DNA of 64,000 nucleotides from Nocardiopsis quinghaiensis (GCF_008638365.1 NZ_VWVU01000001.1:310001-374000), one strand, 5' to 3'. Positions 9,073-29,443 are shown, counted from the stretch's first letter. The notes: generated by a model not told the origin, from the sequence alone. Numbers and translations are program-made.

Positions 9073-9259
9073 GCTCTTTTGCGCTGCCCTTTGGTGATCC
9101 CTGTGCCGGTGAACGGCTGCCGCCTACTCCATTTCCGGAACATACGGTGGCCCACTCCCGCACGATGTGACCGTCTCAACCGTGTTGCGGCGGTCCTTCT
9201 CGCGACGGATCGTCTGGCGTGCGCGCTTCAACCGCCACAAGCCTTCGGAAGGACCCCTG

Positions 9260-12727
<3,468 letters not shown>

Positions 12728-12761
12728 CTTCCGCATTCTTCGAGAGCAGGGGACGAATTAA

Positions 12762-16640
<3,879 letters not shown>

Positions 16641-16659
16641 GAGAGTGGTTTGCTGAGCT

Positions 16660-16708
16660 GACGGCGGCGGGACGCCACCCCCCTCCAGGGGGTGGTACCG
16701 CCGCCGTC
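16660..16708 (+). terminator. terminator after rpoC
   Basis: Outer arms GACGGCGGCG (16660-16669) and CGCCGCCGTC (16699-16708) enclose a second stem CCACCCCC/GGGGGTGG. There is no T-run, but the nested stem 20 bases after the rpoC stop is very strong. Confidence 0.7.
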
Positions 16709-16773
16709 GCCGCGTGGAGGGTCCGCTGACGCGGACGGGAGATCGCGCTACTGCGCTGGCGGAAGAGGCACAG

Positions 16774-19038
16774 GTGACTGATAACGGGGGCGAGCGTCGG
16801 AACTCCGGTGCGGAGGACTCGTGGTTCAAGCCGAGCGAGAACCGCTATCTCACACAGTCGGAGTACGAGGATCCGCTCGAAGGCGAGGAGACCGAGGGGA
16901 CGGTCTTTCCCGACAGCGGGGGGTACACGGGGCTGAGTTCGTCCCGACCGGCTCTGGTGGAGCCGTATCCGGAGGCGCTGGGCGGCCCTCCGCCCTCCAA
17001 CGGCATCTCCTACCCGGGAGCCGGGGCGTCGGCCTACCAGCCGTTGACCAGGATCCCGGGAGAGTCGGAGGATCCTGAGGAGCCGAACCTGCCGAGCGTG
17101 GCGGCCAGCGCACGGGTTCCCCTCCCCGAGGACCCCGCCGAGGGCGGCCGGGCCGATTCCTGGCCCGAAGGTCCGCAGAACCAGGAGTTTCCCGCCCCGG
17201 GAGCCTGGGACCACTCCCGAGGAGCCGACACCGCTCAGACGGACTTCGACGAACACGACACGGACTCCGGGGCCTCCGCCTGGGACGCTTCCGTGCCCCT
17301 CGACCAACCGTGGGACGGGGGCACGCGCGCCTGGGACGGAGACGCCCCCGCCGTGGCTCCCGGTGACGGGGCCGTCGGCGGACGGCCCCGGGACGGCGAC
17401 GCTCCGGACGGCTCCACCCCGTGGAACACCGCAGGCGGGCAGCCGTGGGACGGCGACGAGCTGGGCTCCCCCGCCTGGGGCGCCGGCGACGCTCCCGTCG
17501 GTGGAGCCGACGAGCCCGGCGCGGACACCTGGTCCTCGGGTACCGGTGTCCCCGTCGGCCAGCCGTGGGACGCCGACCGGGGAGTGGAGGAGGACGCGCC
17601 CGGTCCCGGACCGGGCGGTCGTGACACCGCCTGGGACGCGCCGTCCTCCACGCACGGGGCCGCGGACCCCTCCGGTGCCGGACCGACCGACGACCAGCCC
17701 TGGAGCACCGCCCGGGAACAGGCTTCCCCCGCCTGGGCCGGGGACACCGCCGACGAGCTCGGTCCCCCCGCCTGGGACGCGTCCGCGAACGTCGACACCA
17801 CACGTGGCTTCGGCGAGCGGGGTGCTGAGGCCCCCGCAGGCGGACAGCCGTGGGACGGCGACGAGCTCGGTTCCCCCACCTGGAGCGCCGACAATCCCGC
17901 CGGCGGAGCCGGCGAGCCCGGCGGCCGATCTTGGGACGCCGACGATCCCCTCGGGGACGGCGGGCCGCGGGGACGACCCTGGGACGCCGACGAGCTGGGC
18001 GCGGACTCCTGGGGGGCCGACGCGTCCGCAGCGGGCACCCACGGCCTTGACTCGTGGACGCCCCCCCGGGAGAGCGACGGCTGGGCCGGGTCGGGTGCCA
18101 ACGAGTCGTGGACCGACAGGCACGGGGACGAGCTCTCGCCCCCGGCTCCGGGCTCGGGGGCCGGCAACACCTGGGTGTTCGGCCGTGACGATTCCCGGCT
18201 TCCGGACGCGGTCCGGGAGGCCGGGCAGCGACGCCGTGAGTCCACCGCGGGGCAGTCCGGGACCTCCGGCTGGGGAGAACCCGACACCGGCGAACTCTCC
18301 GCGGCGGTTCCCGCGTCGGACGACCCCCTGGCCGCGATCGCCGACATGCAGACGCGTGCCCGGTCCAGGGACGAGGAGCCGGACGACGCGACCCGGATGT
18401 TCGACGCCGGCGACTGGGAGGACCACCGGGAGCCCGGGTACGGCCGGGTCCGGGAGGACGGGTACGACGACGGTCCGGACGAGTACGGGTACGACGCGGC
18501 GCCGGGCGAATACGGGTACGACGCGACGCCGGACGGGCCCGCGTACGAGGCGGTCCCGGACGGGCCCGCGTACGACGACGGACCCGAGGAGCCCGGGTAC
18601 GACGGCGGGGCGGAGGGGACGGAGGAGCCGGAGTACGACGACGGCTTCACCCCGGCGGACTACGGCATGTCCGAGGTTCCGGCGGGCCGGAGGCGGCGCA
18701 GGGACCCCATCGCCGGGGACTTCCCCGGTTTCGAGGACAGCCCCCTGGGCGGCGATCCCGGCGACCCGTACCCCGGCTACGACAACATCGACTTCCTGGC
18801 CGACACCGAGCGGGGAGCGGTCCTCACCCTGTGGCTGGGCGTGGCCTCGCTGCTCCCGGGCGTGGGCCTGGCCGCGGCCCTCGCGGCGCTGCTGGTCACC
18901 GGTCCCAAGGCGAAGAAGCAGATCCGCGAGTCCCGCGGGCAGTTGGACGGGCTCGGTCTGATCACTGCGGGCACGGTCTTCGCCGTGCTCGGCATCCTGG
19001 TGACGGTGATCTCCGTCGCCCTCTGGCTGATCCTGTAG
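16774..19038 (+). CDS. large disordered Trp/Tyr-acidic protein with C-terminal DUF4190-like membrane domain
   Basis: The product is 754 residues. About the first 660 are low in hydrophobic residues and rich in Gly, Asp, Glu, Pro and Ala, with regularly spaced Trp: repeats of the type PWDGDELGSPAW, SWDADDPLG and RPWDADELG. Two copies of GGQPWDGDELGSP lie near 17434 and 17836. Further on the pattern changes to Tyr-acidic repeats (EYGYDAAPG, GPAYEAVPD, EPGYDGG; about 18430-18660). The last 75 residues form two transmembrane segments around TGPKAKKQIRESRG, the layout of DUF4190. So a long acidic tail probably faces the cytoplasm. The GTG at 16774 follows GGAAGAGG. Function unknown; position after rpoC may be fortuitous. 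Confidence 0.75.
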   Translation: MTDNGGERRNSGAEDSWFKPSENRYLTQSEYEDPLEGEETEGTVFPDSGGYTGLSSSRPALVEPYPEALGGPPPSNGISYPGAGASAYQPLTRIPGESEDPEEPNLPSVAASARVPLPEDPAEGGRADSWPEGPQNQEFPAPGAWDHSRGADTAQTDFDEHDTDSGASAWDASVPLDQPWDGGTRAWDGDAPAVAPGDGAVGGRPRDGDAPDGSTPWNTAGGQPWDGDELGSPAWGAGDAPVGGADEPGADTWSSGTGVPVGQPWDADRGVEEDAPGPGPGGRDTAWDAPSSTHGAADPSGAGPTDDQPWSTAREQASPAWAGDTADELGPPAWDASANVDTTRGFGERGAEAPAGGQPWDGDELGSPTWSADNPAGGAGEPGGRSWDADDPLGDGGPRGRPWDADELGADSWGADASAAGTHGLDSWTPPRESDGWAGSGANESWTDRHGDELSPPAPGSGAGNTWVFGRDDSRLPDAVREAGQRRRESTAGQSGTSGWGEPDTGELSAAVPASDDPLAAIADMQTRARSRDEEPDDATRMFDAGDWEDHREPGYGRVREDGYDDGPDEYGYDAAPGEYGYDATPDGPAYEAVPDGPAYDDGPEEPGYDGGAEGTEEPEYDDGFTPADYGMSEVPAGRRRRRDPIAGDFPGFEDSPLGGDPGDPYPGYDNIDFLADTERGAVLTLWLGVASLLPGVGLAAALAALLVTGPKAKKQIRESRGQLDGLGLITAGTVFAVLGILVTVISVALWLIL

Positions 19039-19041
19039 CGC

Positions 19042-19090
19042 GAACGGCCGCCTTTCGGCGACAATGAGTCCTCAGGAAGGCGGCCGGTTC
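19042..19090 (+). terminator. terminator after the DUF4190-like gene
   Basis: Arms 19042-19054 and 19077-19090 pair over 13 bases with one bulged C and a 22-base loop, immediately after the stop codon. Confidence 0.6.
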
Positions 19091-19209
19091 GCCTTCGGCT
19101 GTTTCCCGGGGGAAATCGGGTACGAAGCAATCCCGGGACCGCGTAGACTGGTCATGACCCACGGCTGTGCGAGACCGGTTCCACGGTTCTCGCCGTGTCG
19201 CACACCGTT

Positions 19210-19238
19210 TTGACCGCCATGCCGGCAAACGGTAACCT
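19210..19238 (+). promoter_or_regulatory. str operon promoter
   Basis: TTGACC (19210-19215) and TAACCT (19233-19238) with a 17-base spacer fit the housekeeping sigma consensus. Transcription from about 19245 would give a leader of roughly 255 bases before rpsL. A second -10-like TAGACT lies at 19145-19150 without a good -35. Confidence 0.7.
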
Positions 19239-19500
19239 GTGTGATTGTGCCCGTGAGTCGACGGGTCACACGTGCGTGTGCGGCGCCCCGGTCCCAGCAG
19301 ATGCGGGCCTACGGTGCGCGGCGCATGTGAGCCCCCTCCCATGATCGGCCCCGTGCCGGATGTGAACGCCTTTTCGCCATGCGCGGGAACGAATGCGACA
19401 CGCCCGACATCGTGGGTCGGGGATGTTCGGGAAATCCAGCAGGTCAATAGCGATATCGGCTACGAGAACCGGCGTAGGTCACGAGGAAGACGGAGACGCG

Positions 19501-19872
19501 GTGCCCACCATCCAGCAGCTGGTCCGTAAGGGCCGACAGGACAAGGTCGCAAAGAACAAGACCCCGGCGCTGAAGGGGAGTCCGCAGCGTCGTGGTGTGT
19601 GCACGCGTGTCTACACCACTACGCCGAAGAAGCCGAACTCCGCTCTGCGCAAGGTCGCCCGAGTGAGGCTGAGCAGCGGTATCGAGGTCACGGCCTACAT
19701 CCCCGGCATCGGCCACAACCTCCAGGAGCACAGCATCGTGCTCGTGCGCGGTGGCCGTGTGAAGGACCTGCCGGGTGTCCGCTACCGAATTGTCCGCGGT
19801 TCGCTCGACACCCAGGGTGTTCGCAACCGCAAGCAGGCGCGTAGCCGCTACGGCGCCAAGAAGGAGAAGTAA
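19501..19872 (+). CDS. rpsL: 30S ribosomal protein S12
   Basis: S12 (123 residues) lines the decoding centre. The start is the GTG at 19501, after GAGGAAGACGGAGACGC, giving [12 protein letters not shown]. The streptomycin-linked lysines are wild type in [17 protein letters not shown] and [12 protein letters not shown], so no streptomycin resistance is predicted from this gene. It leads the str operon and is 2 bases from rpsG. Confidence 0.98.
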   Translation: MPTIQQLVRKGRQDKVAKNKTPALKGSPQRRGVCTRVYTTTPKKPNSALRKVARVRLSSGIEVTAYIPGIGHNLQEHSIVLVRGGRVKDLPGVRYRIVRGSLDTQGVRNRKQARSRYGAKKEK

Positions 19873-19874
19873 GT

Positions 19875-20345
19875 ATGCCGCGCAAGGGCCCGGCGCCGAA
19901 GCGCCAGCTCATCACCGACCCGGTCTACGGCTCGCCGCTCGTCACCGCACTGATCAACAAGGTGCTGCTCGACGGCAAGCGCTCCATCGCCCAGAGCGTC
20001 GTCTACGACGCCCTGGAGGGTGCCCGCGAGAAGACCGGCCAGGACCCGCTCGTCGTTCTCAAGCGAGGGCTGGACAACGTCAAGCCCGCGCTGGAGGTCC
20101 GCAGCCGCCGTGTCGGTGGCGCGACCTACCAGGTGCCGGTCGAGGTCCGCGCCTCCCGGTCCACCACGCTGGCCCTGCGCTGGCTGGTCTCCTTCGCGCG
20201 CAAGCGCCGCGAGAAGACCATGACCGAGCGCCTCATGAACGAGCTGGTCGACGCCAGCAACGGTCTCGGCGCGGCCGTCAAGAAGCGTGAGGACACGCAC
20301 AAGATGGCCGAGTCGAACAAGGCCTTCGCGCACTACCGCTGGTAA
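19875..20345 (+). CDS. rpsG: 30S ribosomal protein S7
   Basis: S7 (156 residues) starts assembly of the 30S head. The sequence starts [20 protein letters not shown] and carries the conserved [13 protein letters not shown] strand pair and [15 protein letters not shown] helix. It is the second gene of the str operon, with a tight junction to rpsL and 38 bases to fusA. Confidence 0.98.
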   Translation: MPRKGPAPKRQLITDPVYGSPLVTALINKVLLDGKRSIAQSVVYDALEGAREKTGQDPLVVLKRGLDNVKPALEVRSRRVGGATYQVPVEVRASRSTTLALRWLVSFARKRREKTMTERLMNELVDASNGLGAAVKKREDTHKMAESNKAFAHYRW

Positions 20346-20383
20346 AGCGGCGGAACGAAAAAGACCGAGGGACGACGAGCCTC

Positions 20384-22498
<2,115 letters not shown>

Positions 22499-22579
22499 TC
22501 GCGGACACGTAACCAATCCGATCCCCGGTCACGCGCCGGGGGAGGACCCAGATAGCTCTGTACGTCTAGGAGACTTCCA

Positions 22580-23773
22580 GTGGCGAAGGAAAAGTTCGAG
22601 CGGACTAAGCCGCACGTCAACATCGGCACCATCGGTCACATTGACCACGGCAAGACCACGCTGACCGCAGCCATCACCAAGGTGCTGCACGACGCGTACC
22701 CGGAGCTGAACCCGTTCACCCCGTTCGAGGACATCGACAACGCTCCTGAGGAGCGCGAGCGCGGCATCACCATCTCCGTCGCTCACGTCGAGTACCAGAC
22801 CGAGGAGCGTCACTACGCTCACGTCGACTGCCCCGGCCACGCCGACTACGTGAAGAACATGATCACCGGTGCGGCGCAGATGGACGGCGCCATCCTGGTC
22901 GTGGCCGCCACCGACGGCCCGATGCCGCAGACCAAGGAGCACGTGCTCCTGGCCCGCCAGGTCGGCGTCCCCGCGATCGTCGTCGCCCTGAACAAGGCCG
23001 ACATGGTCGACGACGACGAGATCTTCGAGCTCGTCGAGCTCGAGGTCCGTGAGCTCCTCAGCGAGTACGAGTTCCCCGGTGACGACGTTCCCGTCACCAA
23101 GGTCTCGGCTCTGAAGGCGCTCGAGGGCGAGCAGCAGTGGACCGACTCCATCCTGCAGCTCATGGGCACCGTGGACAGCTTCATTCCCGAGCCCGAGCGT
23201 GACACCGACAAGCCCTTCCTGATGCCGATCGAGGACGTCTTCTCGATCACCGGTCGCGGCACCGTCGTCACCGGTCGCATCGAGCGCGGTGTCATCAACG
23301 TCAACGAGACCGTTGACATCGTGGGCATCAAGGAAGACAAGCAGACCACCACGGTCACCGGTGTCGAGATGTTCCGTAAGCTGCTCGACCAGGGCCAGGC
23401 CGGCGACAACGTCGGTCTGCTCCTGCGTGGCACCAAGCGCGAGGACGTCGAGCGCGGCCAGGTCATCATCAAGCCCGGCACGACCACCCCGCACACCGAG
23501 TTCGAGGCCCAGGTCGTCATCCTGTCCAAGGACGAGGGTGGCCGCCACACGCCGTTCTTCAACAACTACCGCCCGCAGTTCTACTTCCGCACCACGGACG
23601 TCACCGGCGTCGTGACGCTGCCGGAGGGCACTGAGATGGTCATGCCCGGTGACAACACCGAGATGTCCGTCCAGCTGATCCAGCCGGTCGCGATGGAAGA
23701 GGGCCTGAAGTTCGCCATCCGCGAGGGTGGCCGGACCGTGGGCGCCGGTCGCGTCACGAAGATCAACAAGTAG
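22580..23773 (+). CDS. tuf: elongation factor Tu
   Basis: EF-Tu (397 residues) delivers aminoacyl-tRNA to the ribosome. G1 is GHIDHGKTT, the switch I region contains [16 protein letters not shown]3 is DCPGHADY and G4 is NKADM. The GTG start follows TAGGAGACTTCC. Regions where kirromycin or GE2270 resistance arises ([24 protein letters not shown]) look like the ordinary sensitive type. It ends the str operon. Confidence 0.98.
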   Translation: MAKEKFERTKPHVNIGTIGHIDHGKTTLTAAITKVLHDAYPELNPFTPFEDIDNAPEERERGITISVAHVEYQTEERHYAHVDCPGHADYVKNMITGAAQMDGAILVVAATDGPMPQTKEHVLLARQVGVPAIVVALNKADMVDDDEIFELVELEVRELLSEYEFPGDDVPVTKVSALKALEGEQQWTDSILQLMGTVDSFIPEPERDTDKPFLMPIEDVFSITGRGTVVTGRIERGVINVNETVDIVGIKEDKQTTTVTGVEMFRKLLDQGQAGDNVGLLLRGTKREDVERGQVIIKPGTTTPHTEFEAQVVILSKDEGGRHTPFFNNYRPQFYFRTTDVTGVVTLPEGTEMVMPGDNTEMSVQLIQPVAMEEGLKFAIREGGRTVGAGRVTKINK

Positions 23774-23782
23774 TACACACAC

Positions 23783-23858
23783 GCCGGGTGACGGCTCCGT
23801 ACGGAGCCGTCCCGGGCGTGGCGGGCGGGGCCGCCCCCACCGGTGGCCCGCCCGCCAC
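23783..23858 (+). terminator. tandem hairpins ending the str operon
   Basis: The first hairpin is a perfect 22-base palindrome (23790-23811) extended by CGCCGGG/CCCGGGCG. The second has 12-base arms (23818-23829 and 23847-23858). Together they lie 10 to 85 bases after tuf. Confidence 0.8.
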
Positions 23859-24031
23859 ACACAAGACGTCATCGGGCTCTGTGGCGGTGACGCACCGCAG
23901 GGGCAATCCCTGTTGCGGTTTCTCAAGGAAATAGGGGCTCACGGCTACACGGCGGACTTCTGCCGGGCCTGGGCGTCTGTGACCGGACAGTTCACCGTTG
24001 CAGACACTGAAGCGAAGGACGAACAGGCCAT

Positions 24032-24340
24032 ATGGCGGGACAGAAGATCCGCATTCGGCTAAAGGCCTATGACCACGAGGTCATCGACAGCTCGGCGCGC
24101 AAGATCGTCGAAACTGTGACGCGAACCGGCGCACAGGTCGCGGGCCCGGTGCCGCTGCCGACGGAGAAAAACGTTTACTGCGTCATCCGATCGCCGCACA
24201 AGTACAAGGACTCGCGCGAGCATTTCGAGATGCGCACCCACAAGCGGCTGATCGACATCATCGACCCCACGCCGAAGACGGTGGACTCGCTTATGCGGCT
24301 CGACCTCCCGGCCGGCGTTGACATCGAGATCAAGCTTTAA
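24032..24340 (+). CDS. rpsJ: 30S ribosomal protein S10
   Basis: S10 (102 residues) sits in the 30S head and is also the NusE partner of NusB in rRNA antitermination. [19 protein letters not shown] and the loop region [21 protein letters not shown] are typical. It leads the S10 operon, 173 bases beyond the str terminator; no clear promoter hexamers were seen there. Confidence 0.98.
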   Translation: MAGQKIRIRLKAYDHEVIDSSARKIVETVTRTGAQVAGPVPLPTEKNVYCVIRSPHKYKDSREHFEMRTHKRLIDIIDPTPKTVDSLMRLDLPAGVDIEIKL

Positions 24341-24352
24341 GGACGCACAGAC

Positions 24353-25003
24353 ATGGCCACCAAGCAGATCAAGGGAGTTCTGGGCGAAAAGCTCGGCATG
24401 ACCCAGGTCTTCGACGACGCGGGACGTATGGTGCCCGTGACGGTTCTGAAGGCCGGTCCGTGCGTCGTGAGCCGCATCCGGACTCCGGACACCGATGGCT
24501 ACTCGGCTGTCCAAATCGGCTACGGGCAGATCAACCCGCGCAAGGTAAACAAGCCGCTCGGCGACTACCTGCGCAAGCATGATCTGACCCCGCGCCGGCA
24601 CTACGTCGAGGTCCGCACCACGGACGCCTCCGAGTACACGCTCGGCCAGGAGGTCGCCGCGGACAGCTTCGAGAGCGGCCAGACGGTCGACGTTACGGGC
24701 AAGAGCAAGGGCAAGGGCTTCGCCGGTGTGATGAAGCGCCACGGTTTCCGTGGTCTCTCCGCCTCGCACGGTACGCAGCGCAAGCACCGCTCACCCGGCT
24801 CCATCGGCGGCTGCGCCACACCCGGCCGCGTTTTCAAGGGCATGCGGATGGCCGGTCGCATGGGCAACGTGCGCAAGACCGTCCAGAACCTGACCGTTCA
24901 CTCCGTGGACACGGAGAAGGGACTCATCCTGGTCAAGGGTGCCGTCCCCGGTCCCAACGGCGGTCTGGTGCTCGTCCGCACCGCTGTGAAGGGGGACAAG
25001 TAA
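24353..25003 (+). CDS. rplC: 50S ribosomal protein L3
   Basis: L3 (216 residues) organises the peptidyl transferase centre through its long loop. [20 protein letters not shown] and the conserved [15 protein letters not shown] and [20 protein letters not shown] regions identify it. It follows rpsJ by 12 bases. Confidence 0.98.
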   Translation: MATKQIKGVLGEKLGMTQVFDDAGRMVPVTVLKAGPCVVSRIRTPDTDGYSAVQIGYGQINPRKVNKPLGDYLRKHDLTPRRHYVEVRTTDASEYTLGQEVAADSFESGQTVDVTGKSKGKGFAGVMKRHGFRGLSASHGTQRKHRSPGSIGGCATPGRVFKGMRMAGRMGNVRKTVQNLTVHSVDTEKGLILVKGAVPGPNGGLVLVRTAVKGDK

Positions 25004-25006
25004 GCC

Positions 25007-25678
25007 ATGGCCGAGATCGAGGTCAAGAACCCCGAGGGCGGCGCCAAGGGCAGCGTTGAGCTGCCGGAGAGCGTCTTCGCCCAGCAGATCAGCATTCCGC
25101 TGATCCACCAGGTCGTGAACGCCCAGCTCGCCGCTGGCCGCCAGGGCACCCACGCCACCAAGACCCGCGGCGAGGTTCGCGGCGGTGGCAAGAAGCCCTA
25201 CCGGCAGAAGGGCACCGGCCGGGCCCGCCAGGGTTCCATCCGCGCCCCGCAGTACACCGGCGGCGGCACGGTCCACGGACCCCAGCCACGCGACTACGGC
25301 CAGCGCACCCCGAAGAAGATGAAGGCCGCCGCCCTGCGCGGTGCCCTCTCGGACCGGGCGCGCCACGGCCGCATCCACGTCGTCAGCCAGTTCGTGGCCG
25401 AGGGCGTGGAGAGCAAGCTCACGCAGAACGCTCTGAAGGCGCTGCGTCAGGTCACCGAGTCCGACAAGGTCCTGGTGGTCCTGGCCCGCGACGACGAGCA
25501 CAACCGGCGCGCCCTGCGCAACCTCGAAGAGGTGCACATCCTCGACGCGGACCAGGTGAACACCTACGACGTCCTCTACTCGGACGACGTGGTCTTCACC
25601 GAGGCGGGCTACGCCGAGTTCCTGGCCCACGCGGCCGGTGCCTCCAAGGCCGCGCAGTCCGAGGAGGACGACCAGTGA
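25007..25678 (+). CDS. rplD: 50S ribosomal protein L4
   Basis: L4 (223 residues) lines the exit tunnel. The extended loop [19 protein letters not shown] and the globular domain with [20 protein letters not shown] are visible. In E. coli it represses the S10 operon; no evidence for that here. Its last bases overlap the rplW start (ATG-free, GTGA overlap at 25675-25678). The C-terminal 15 residues are an acidic Ser/Glu/Asp tail. Confidence 0.98.
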   Translation: MAEIEVKNPEGGAKGSVELPESVFAQQISIPLIHQVVNAQLAAGRQGTHATKTRGEVRGGGKKPYRQKGTGRARQGSIRAPQYTGGGTVHGPQPRDYGQRTPKKMKAAALRGALSDRARHGRIHVVSQFVAEGVESKLTQNALKALRQVTESDKVLVVLARDDEHNRRALRNLEEVHILDADQVNTYDVLYSDDVVFTEAGYAEFLAHAAGASKAAQSEEDDQ

Positions 25679-25965
25679 GGATCGCCGACCACCGGGACAT
25701 CATCGTCGAGCCGGTGATCTCCGAGAAGAGCTACGGGCTCATGGACGAGAACAAGTACACGTTCATCGTCAGCCCGGACGCCAACAAGACCCAGATCAAG
25801 ATCGCGATCGAGAAGATCTTCGAGGTGAAGGTCACGAGCGTGAACACGATCAACCGCAAGGGTAAGCGCAAGCGCACCCGCTTCGGTTACGGGAAGCGTC
25901 CCGACACCAAGCGCGCGATCGTCAGCGTCGCCGAGGGCGACCGGATCGACATCTTCGGTGTCTGA
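25675..25965 (+). CDS. rplW: 50S ribosomal protein L23
   Basis: L23 (96 residues) surrounds the tunnel exit and docks trigger factor and the signal recognition particle. [19 protein letters not shown] and [15 protein letters not shown] are typical. The GTG start overlaps the rplD stop by 4 bases, which suggests translational coupling. Confidence 0.97.
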   Translation: MRIADHRDIIVEPVISEKSYGLMDENKYTFIVSPDANKTQIKIAIEKIFEVKVTSVNTINRKGKRKRTRFGYGKRPDTKRAIVSVAEGDRIDIFGV

Positions 25966-26022
25966 CCTTTCCGGGTCTGACCGCTACACACCAAGCAATA
26001 CGTAAAGGAATGCGCGAAGAAG

Positions 26023-26862
26023 ATGGGCATTCGTAAGTACAAGCCGACGACGCCGGGTCGTCGCGGTTCCAGCGTGAGCGACTTCGTCGAGATCACGCGC
26101 TCGGAGCCGGAGAAGTCCCTGGTGCGTCCGCTTCACTCCAAGGGCGGGCGTAACGGCCACGGCCGTATCACCGCCCGCCACCAGGGTGGCGGTCACAAGC
26201 GGGCCTACCGCGTGATCGACTTCCGCCGCCACGACAAGGACGGCGTTCCGGCCAAGGTCGCTCACATCGAGTACGACCCGAACCGCACCGCCCGTATCGC
26301 CCTGCTCCACTACGTGGACGGTGAGAAGCGCTACATCCTGGCGCCCGCCGGCCTCAAGCAGGGCGACCGGATCGAGAACGGTCCGCAGTCCGACATCAAG
26401 CCCGGCAACTGCCTCCCGCTGCGCAACATCCCCACGGGTACGTTCGTGCACGCGGTCGAACTGAAGCCGGGTAACGGTGCCAAGCTGGGCCGCTCCGCTG
26501 GTTCGCAGATCCAGCTCCTGGCCAAGGAGGGCCGCTACGCCACGCTGCGTATGCCCTCCGGCGAGATGCGCATGGTCGAGGTCACCTGCCGTGCGACCGT
26601 CGGCCAGGTCGGCAACGCCGAGCAGTCCAACATCAACTGGGGCAAGGCCGGCCGCTCCCGTTGGAAGGGCAAGCGCCCGACCGTCCGCGGTGTCGTGATG
26701 AACCCGGTCGACCACCCGCACGGTGGTGGCGAGGGCAAGACCTCGGGCGGCCGTCACCCGGTCAGCCCCTGGGGTCAGAAGGAAGGCCGGACCCGGTCCA
26801 AGAACAAGCCCAGCGACAAGCTGATCGTGCGGCGTCGGCGTAGCGGTAAGAAGAAGCGGTAA
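26023..26862 (+). CDS. rplB: 50S ribosomal protein L2
   Basis: L2 (279 residues) bridges the subunits near the peptidyl transferase centre. [31 protein letters not shown] and the C-terminal [20 protein letters not shown] with the conserved histidine are present. It is 57 bases after rplW and 12 bases before rpsS. Confidence 0.98.
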   Translation: MGIRKYKPTTPGRRGSSVSDFVEITRSEPEKSLVRPLHSKGGRNGHGRITARHQGGGHKRAYRVIDFRRHDKDGVPAKVAHIEYDPNRTARIALLHYVDGEKRYILAPAGLKQGDRIENGPQSDIKPGNCLPLRNIPTGTFVHAVELKPGNGAKLGRSAGSQIQLLAKEGRYATLRMPSGEMRMVEVTCRATVGQVGNAEQSNINWGKAGRSRWKGKRPTVRGVVMNPVDHPHGGGEGKTSGGRHPVSPWGQKEGRTRSKNKPSDKLIVRRRRSGKKKR

Positions 26863-26874
26863 GGAGCACGTCTG

Positions 26875-27153
26875 ATGCCACGTAGCCTTAAGAAGGGTCC
26901 CTTCGTCGACGACCACCTGATCAAGAAGGTGGAAACGCAGAACGAGAAGGGGACCAAGAACGTCATCAAGACGTGGTCCCGGCGGTCCATGATCGTTCCG
27001 GAGATGATCGGTCACACGATCGCCGTCCACGATGGCCGCAAGCACGTCCCCGTGTTCGTGTCGGAGTCGATGGTCGGCCACAAGCTCGGTGAGTTCGCTC
27101 CCACGCGTACTTTCCGTAGCCACGTCAAGGAAGACCGCCGTAGCCGCCGTTAG
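26875..27153 (+). CDS. rpsS: 30S ribosomal protein S19
   Basis: S19 (92 residues) forms a head complex with S13. [39 protein letters not shown] and [16 protein letters not shown] are the signature blocks. Member of the S10 operon. Confidence 0.98.
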   Translation: MPRSLKKGPFVDDHLIKKVETQNEKGTKNVIKTWSRRSMIVPEMIGHTIAVHDGRKHVPVFVSESMVGHKLGEFAPTRTFRSHVKEDRRSRR

Positions 27154-27179
27154 CGGTTGCAGCAGGATAAAGAACCATT

Positions 27180-27198
27180 TCTCCACGGTGAGTGGAGA
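27180..27198 (+). promoter_or_regulatory. small hairpin upstream of rplV
   Basis: TCTCCAC (27180-27186) and GTGGAGA (27192-27198) form a perfect 7-bp stem with a 5-base loop. If translation began at the alternative GTG (27208) its ribosome site would be in this stem, which favours the ATG at 27226. Confidence 0.45.
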
Positions 27199-27225
27199 TA
27201 AATTTCCGTGAGCGAGGGAAAAGCG

Positions 27226-27593
27226 ATGGGAACGAGGGCACAGGCACGGTTCGTCCGTGTTACGCCCCGGAAGGCCCGCCGGGTGGTGGACCTTATTCGC
27301 GGGTTGCCCGCTGACGAGGCACAGGCGGTGCTCCGGTTCGCGCCCCAGTCGGCGAGCGAGCCCGTTGGCAAGGTACTGGCTAGTGCCGTCGCCAACGCCG
27401 AGCACAATGACAAGCTGGACCGCGAGACGCTGGTGGTCGAGGGCGCGTGGGTGGACGAGGGTCCGACCCTGAAGCGCATTCGTCCGCGAGGCTTCGGCCG
27501 CGCCTTCCGGGTGACCAAGCGTACGAGCCACATCACCGTGGTCGTCGCTGAGCGCTCGGGCGCCTCGTCCAAGACGAAGGAAAGGACCCGATA

Positions 27594-27594
<1 letters not shown>
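27226..27594 (+). CDS. rplV: 50S ribosomal protein L22
   Basis: L22 (122 residues) contacts all 23S domains and its beta hairpin narrows the exit tunnel. The text [20 protein letters not shown] and the hairpin [16 protein letters not shown] are typical. I start it at the ATG 27226 ([11 protein letters not shown]), which follows GAGCGAGGGA; a GTG at 27208 would add MSEGKA. The macrolide-linked hairpin tip looks normal. The stop overlaps the rpsC start by one base. Confidence 0.95.
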
Positions 27595-28400
<806 letters not shown>

Positions 28401-28402
28401 CA

Positions 28403-28816
28403 GTGCTTATTCCTCGTAAGGTCAAGTACCGCAAGCAGCACCACCCGGATCTGCGCGGCAAGGCCAAGGGTGGCACGACGCTCAACTTCGGCGAGTTCGG
28501 CATCCAGGCCCTGGAGTCGGCCTACGTGACGAACCGCCAGATCGAGTCCGCTCGTATCGCCATGACGCGTCACATCAAGCGTGGCGGCAAGGTGTGGATC
28601 AACATCTTCCCGGACCGCCCGCTGACCAAGAAGCCCGCCGAGGTCCGCATGGGCTCCGGTAAGGGCTCGCCCGAGTGGTGGGTCGCGCCGGTCAAGCCCG
28701 GTCGCGTGATGTTCGAGCTGTCGGGCGTGCCCGAGGCCATCGCCAAGGAGGCGATGCGCCGTGCGATGCACAAGCTCCCGATGAAGTGCAAGTTTATTAC
28801 GCGGGAGGGGGAGTGA
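28403..28816 (+). CDS. rplP: 50S ribosomal protein L16
   Basis: L16 (137 residues) lies at the A site of the 50[42 protein letters not shown] and [20 protein letters not shown] are diagnostic. The start is GTG, and the stop overlaps the rpmC ATG (TGATG). Confidence 0.98.
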   Translation: MLIPRKVKYRKQHHPDLRGKAKGGTTLNFGEFGIQALESAYVTNRQIESARIAMTRHIKRGGKVWINIFPDRPLTKKPAEVRMGSGKGSPEWWVAPVKPGRVMFELSGVPEAIAKEAMRRAMHKLPMKCKFITREGE

Positions 28817-29070
28817 TGGCTAAGTCCGTGACTGCCCATGAGCTTCGCGACCAGTCCGTCGAGGACCTGGTCTCCAAGCTCAAGGAAGCCAAGGAAGAGC
28901 TTTTCAACCTCCGCTTCCAGGCCGCCACCGGCCAGCTCGACAACCACAGCCGTCTGCGTACCGTCAAGCGCGAGATCTCGCGGATCTACACGGTCATGCG
29001 GGAGCACGAGCTGGGCATCGCCCCGCTGTCTGGTGAGTCGGCGCAGGAGTCGAAGGAAGCAGCCGAATGA
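28816..29070 (+). CDS. rpmC: 50S ribosomal protein L29
   Basis: L29 (84 residues) is a two-helix protein at the tunnel exit. [35 protein letters not shown] is typical. The ATG at 28816 overlaps the rplP stop; the frame open from 28675 is a shadow inside rplP. A C-terminal Ser/Glu/Ala tail of about 15 residues is extra. Confidence 0.97.
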   Translation: MAKSVTAHELRDQSVEDLVSKLKEAKEELFNLRFQAATGQLDNHSRLRTVKREISRIYTVMREHELGIAPLSGESAQESKEAAE

Positions 29071-29339
29071 GTGAGAACCAGACCGCGACCCGCAACTACC
29101 GCAAGGTGCGCGAGGGCTACGTCGTCAGCGACAAGATGGACAAGACCGTCGTTGTCGAGGTCGAGGACCGCATCACGCACGCCCGGTACGGCAAGGTCAT
29201 CCGCCGGACGTCCAAGTACAAGGCGCACGACGAGGCGAACTCCTGTGGCGTCGGCGACCGGGTCCAACTGATGGAGACCCGGCCGCTCTCCGCGACGAAG
29301 CGTTGGCGCGTCGTGGAGATCCTGGAGAAGGCTAAGTAA
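29067..29339 (+). CDS. rpsQ: 30S ribosomal protein S17
   Basis: S17 (90 residues) is an OB-fold protein that binds 16S helix 11. The segments [20 protein letters not shown] and [18 protein letters not shown] identify it. Its ATG overlaps the rpmC stop (ATGA), so the two are coupled. It is the last gene of the S10 block. Confidence 0.98.
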   Translation: MSENQTATRNYRKVREGYVVSDKMDKTVVVEVEDRITHARYGKVIRRTSKYKAHDEANSCGVGDRVQLMETRPLSATKRWRVVEILEKAK

Positions 29340-29350
29340 CCCCAGCCTGT

Positions 29351-29379
29351 CGGCGGCCGACATCCGTTGTCGGCCGCCG
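29351..29379 (+). terminator. 12-bp hairpin between rpsQ and rplN
   Basis: CGGCGGCCGACA (29351-29362) pairs perfectly with TGTCGGCCGCCG (29368-29379) around TCCGT. There is no T-run, so it could be a terminator, an RNA processing site or a stability element at the S10/spc boundary. Confidence 0.6.
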
Positions 29380-29443
29380 GCGCGAGGGGTGAGACCACCT
29401 AGCCGTGCGGCAGTGGACCGCACGCATCACATCAGGAGCAGAC

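Noticed and set aside
9167..9259. Upstream extension of rpoB to GTG 9167
   Set aside because: Arg/Ser-rich, not like RpoB; the TTG at 9260 has a proper ribosome site and N-terminus.
19501..19872. Streptomycin-resistance change in rpsL
   Set aside because: The two key lysines (KKPNS and VKDLP) are wild type.
22580..23773. Elfamycin-resistant EF-Tu
   Set aside because: The regions known for kirromycin and GE2270 resistance look ordinary.
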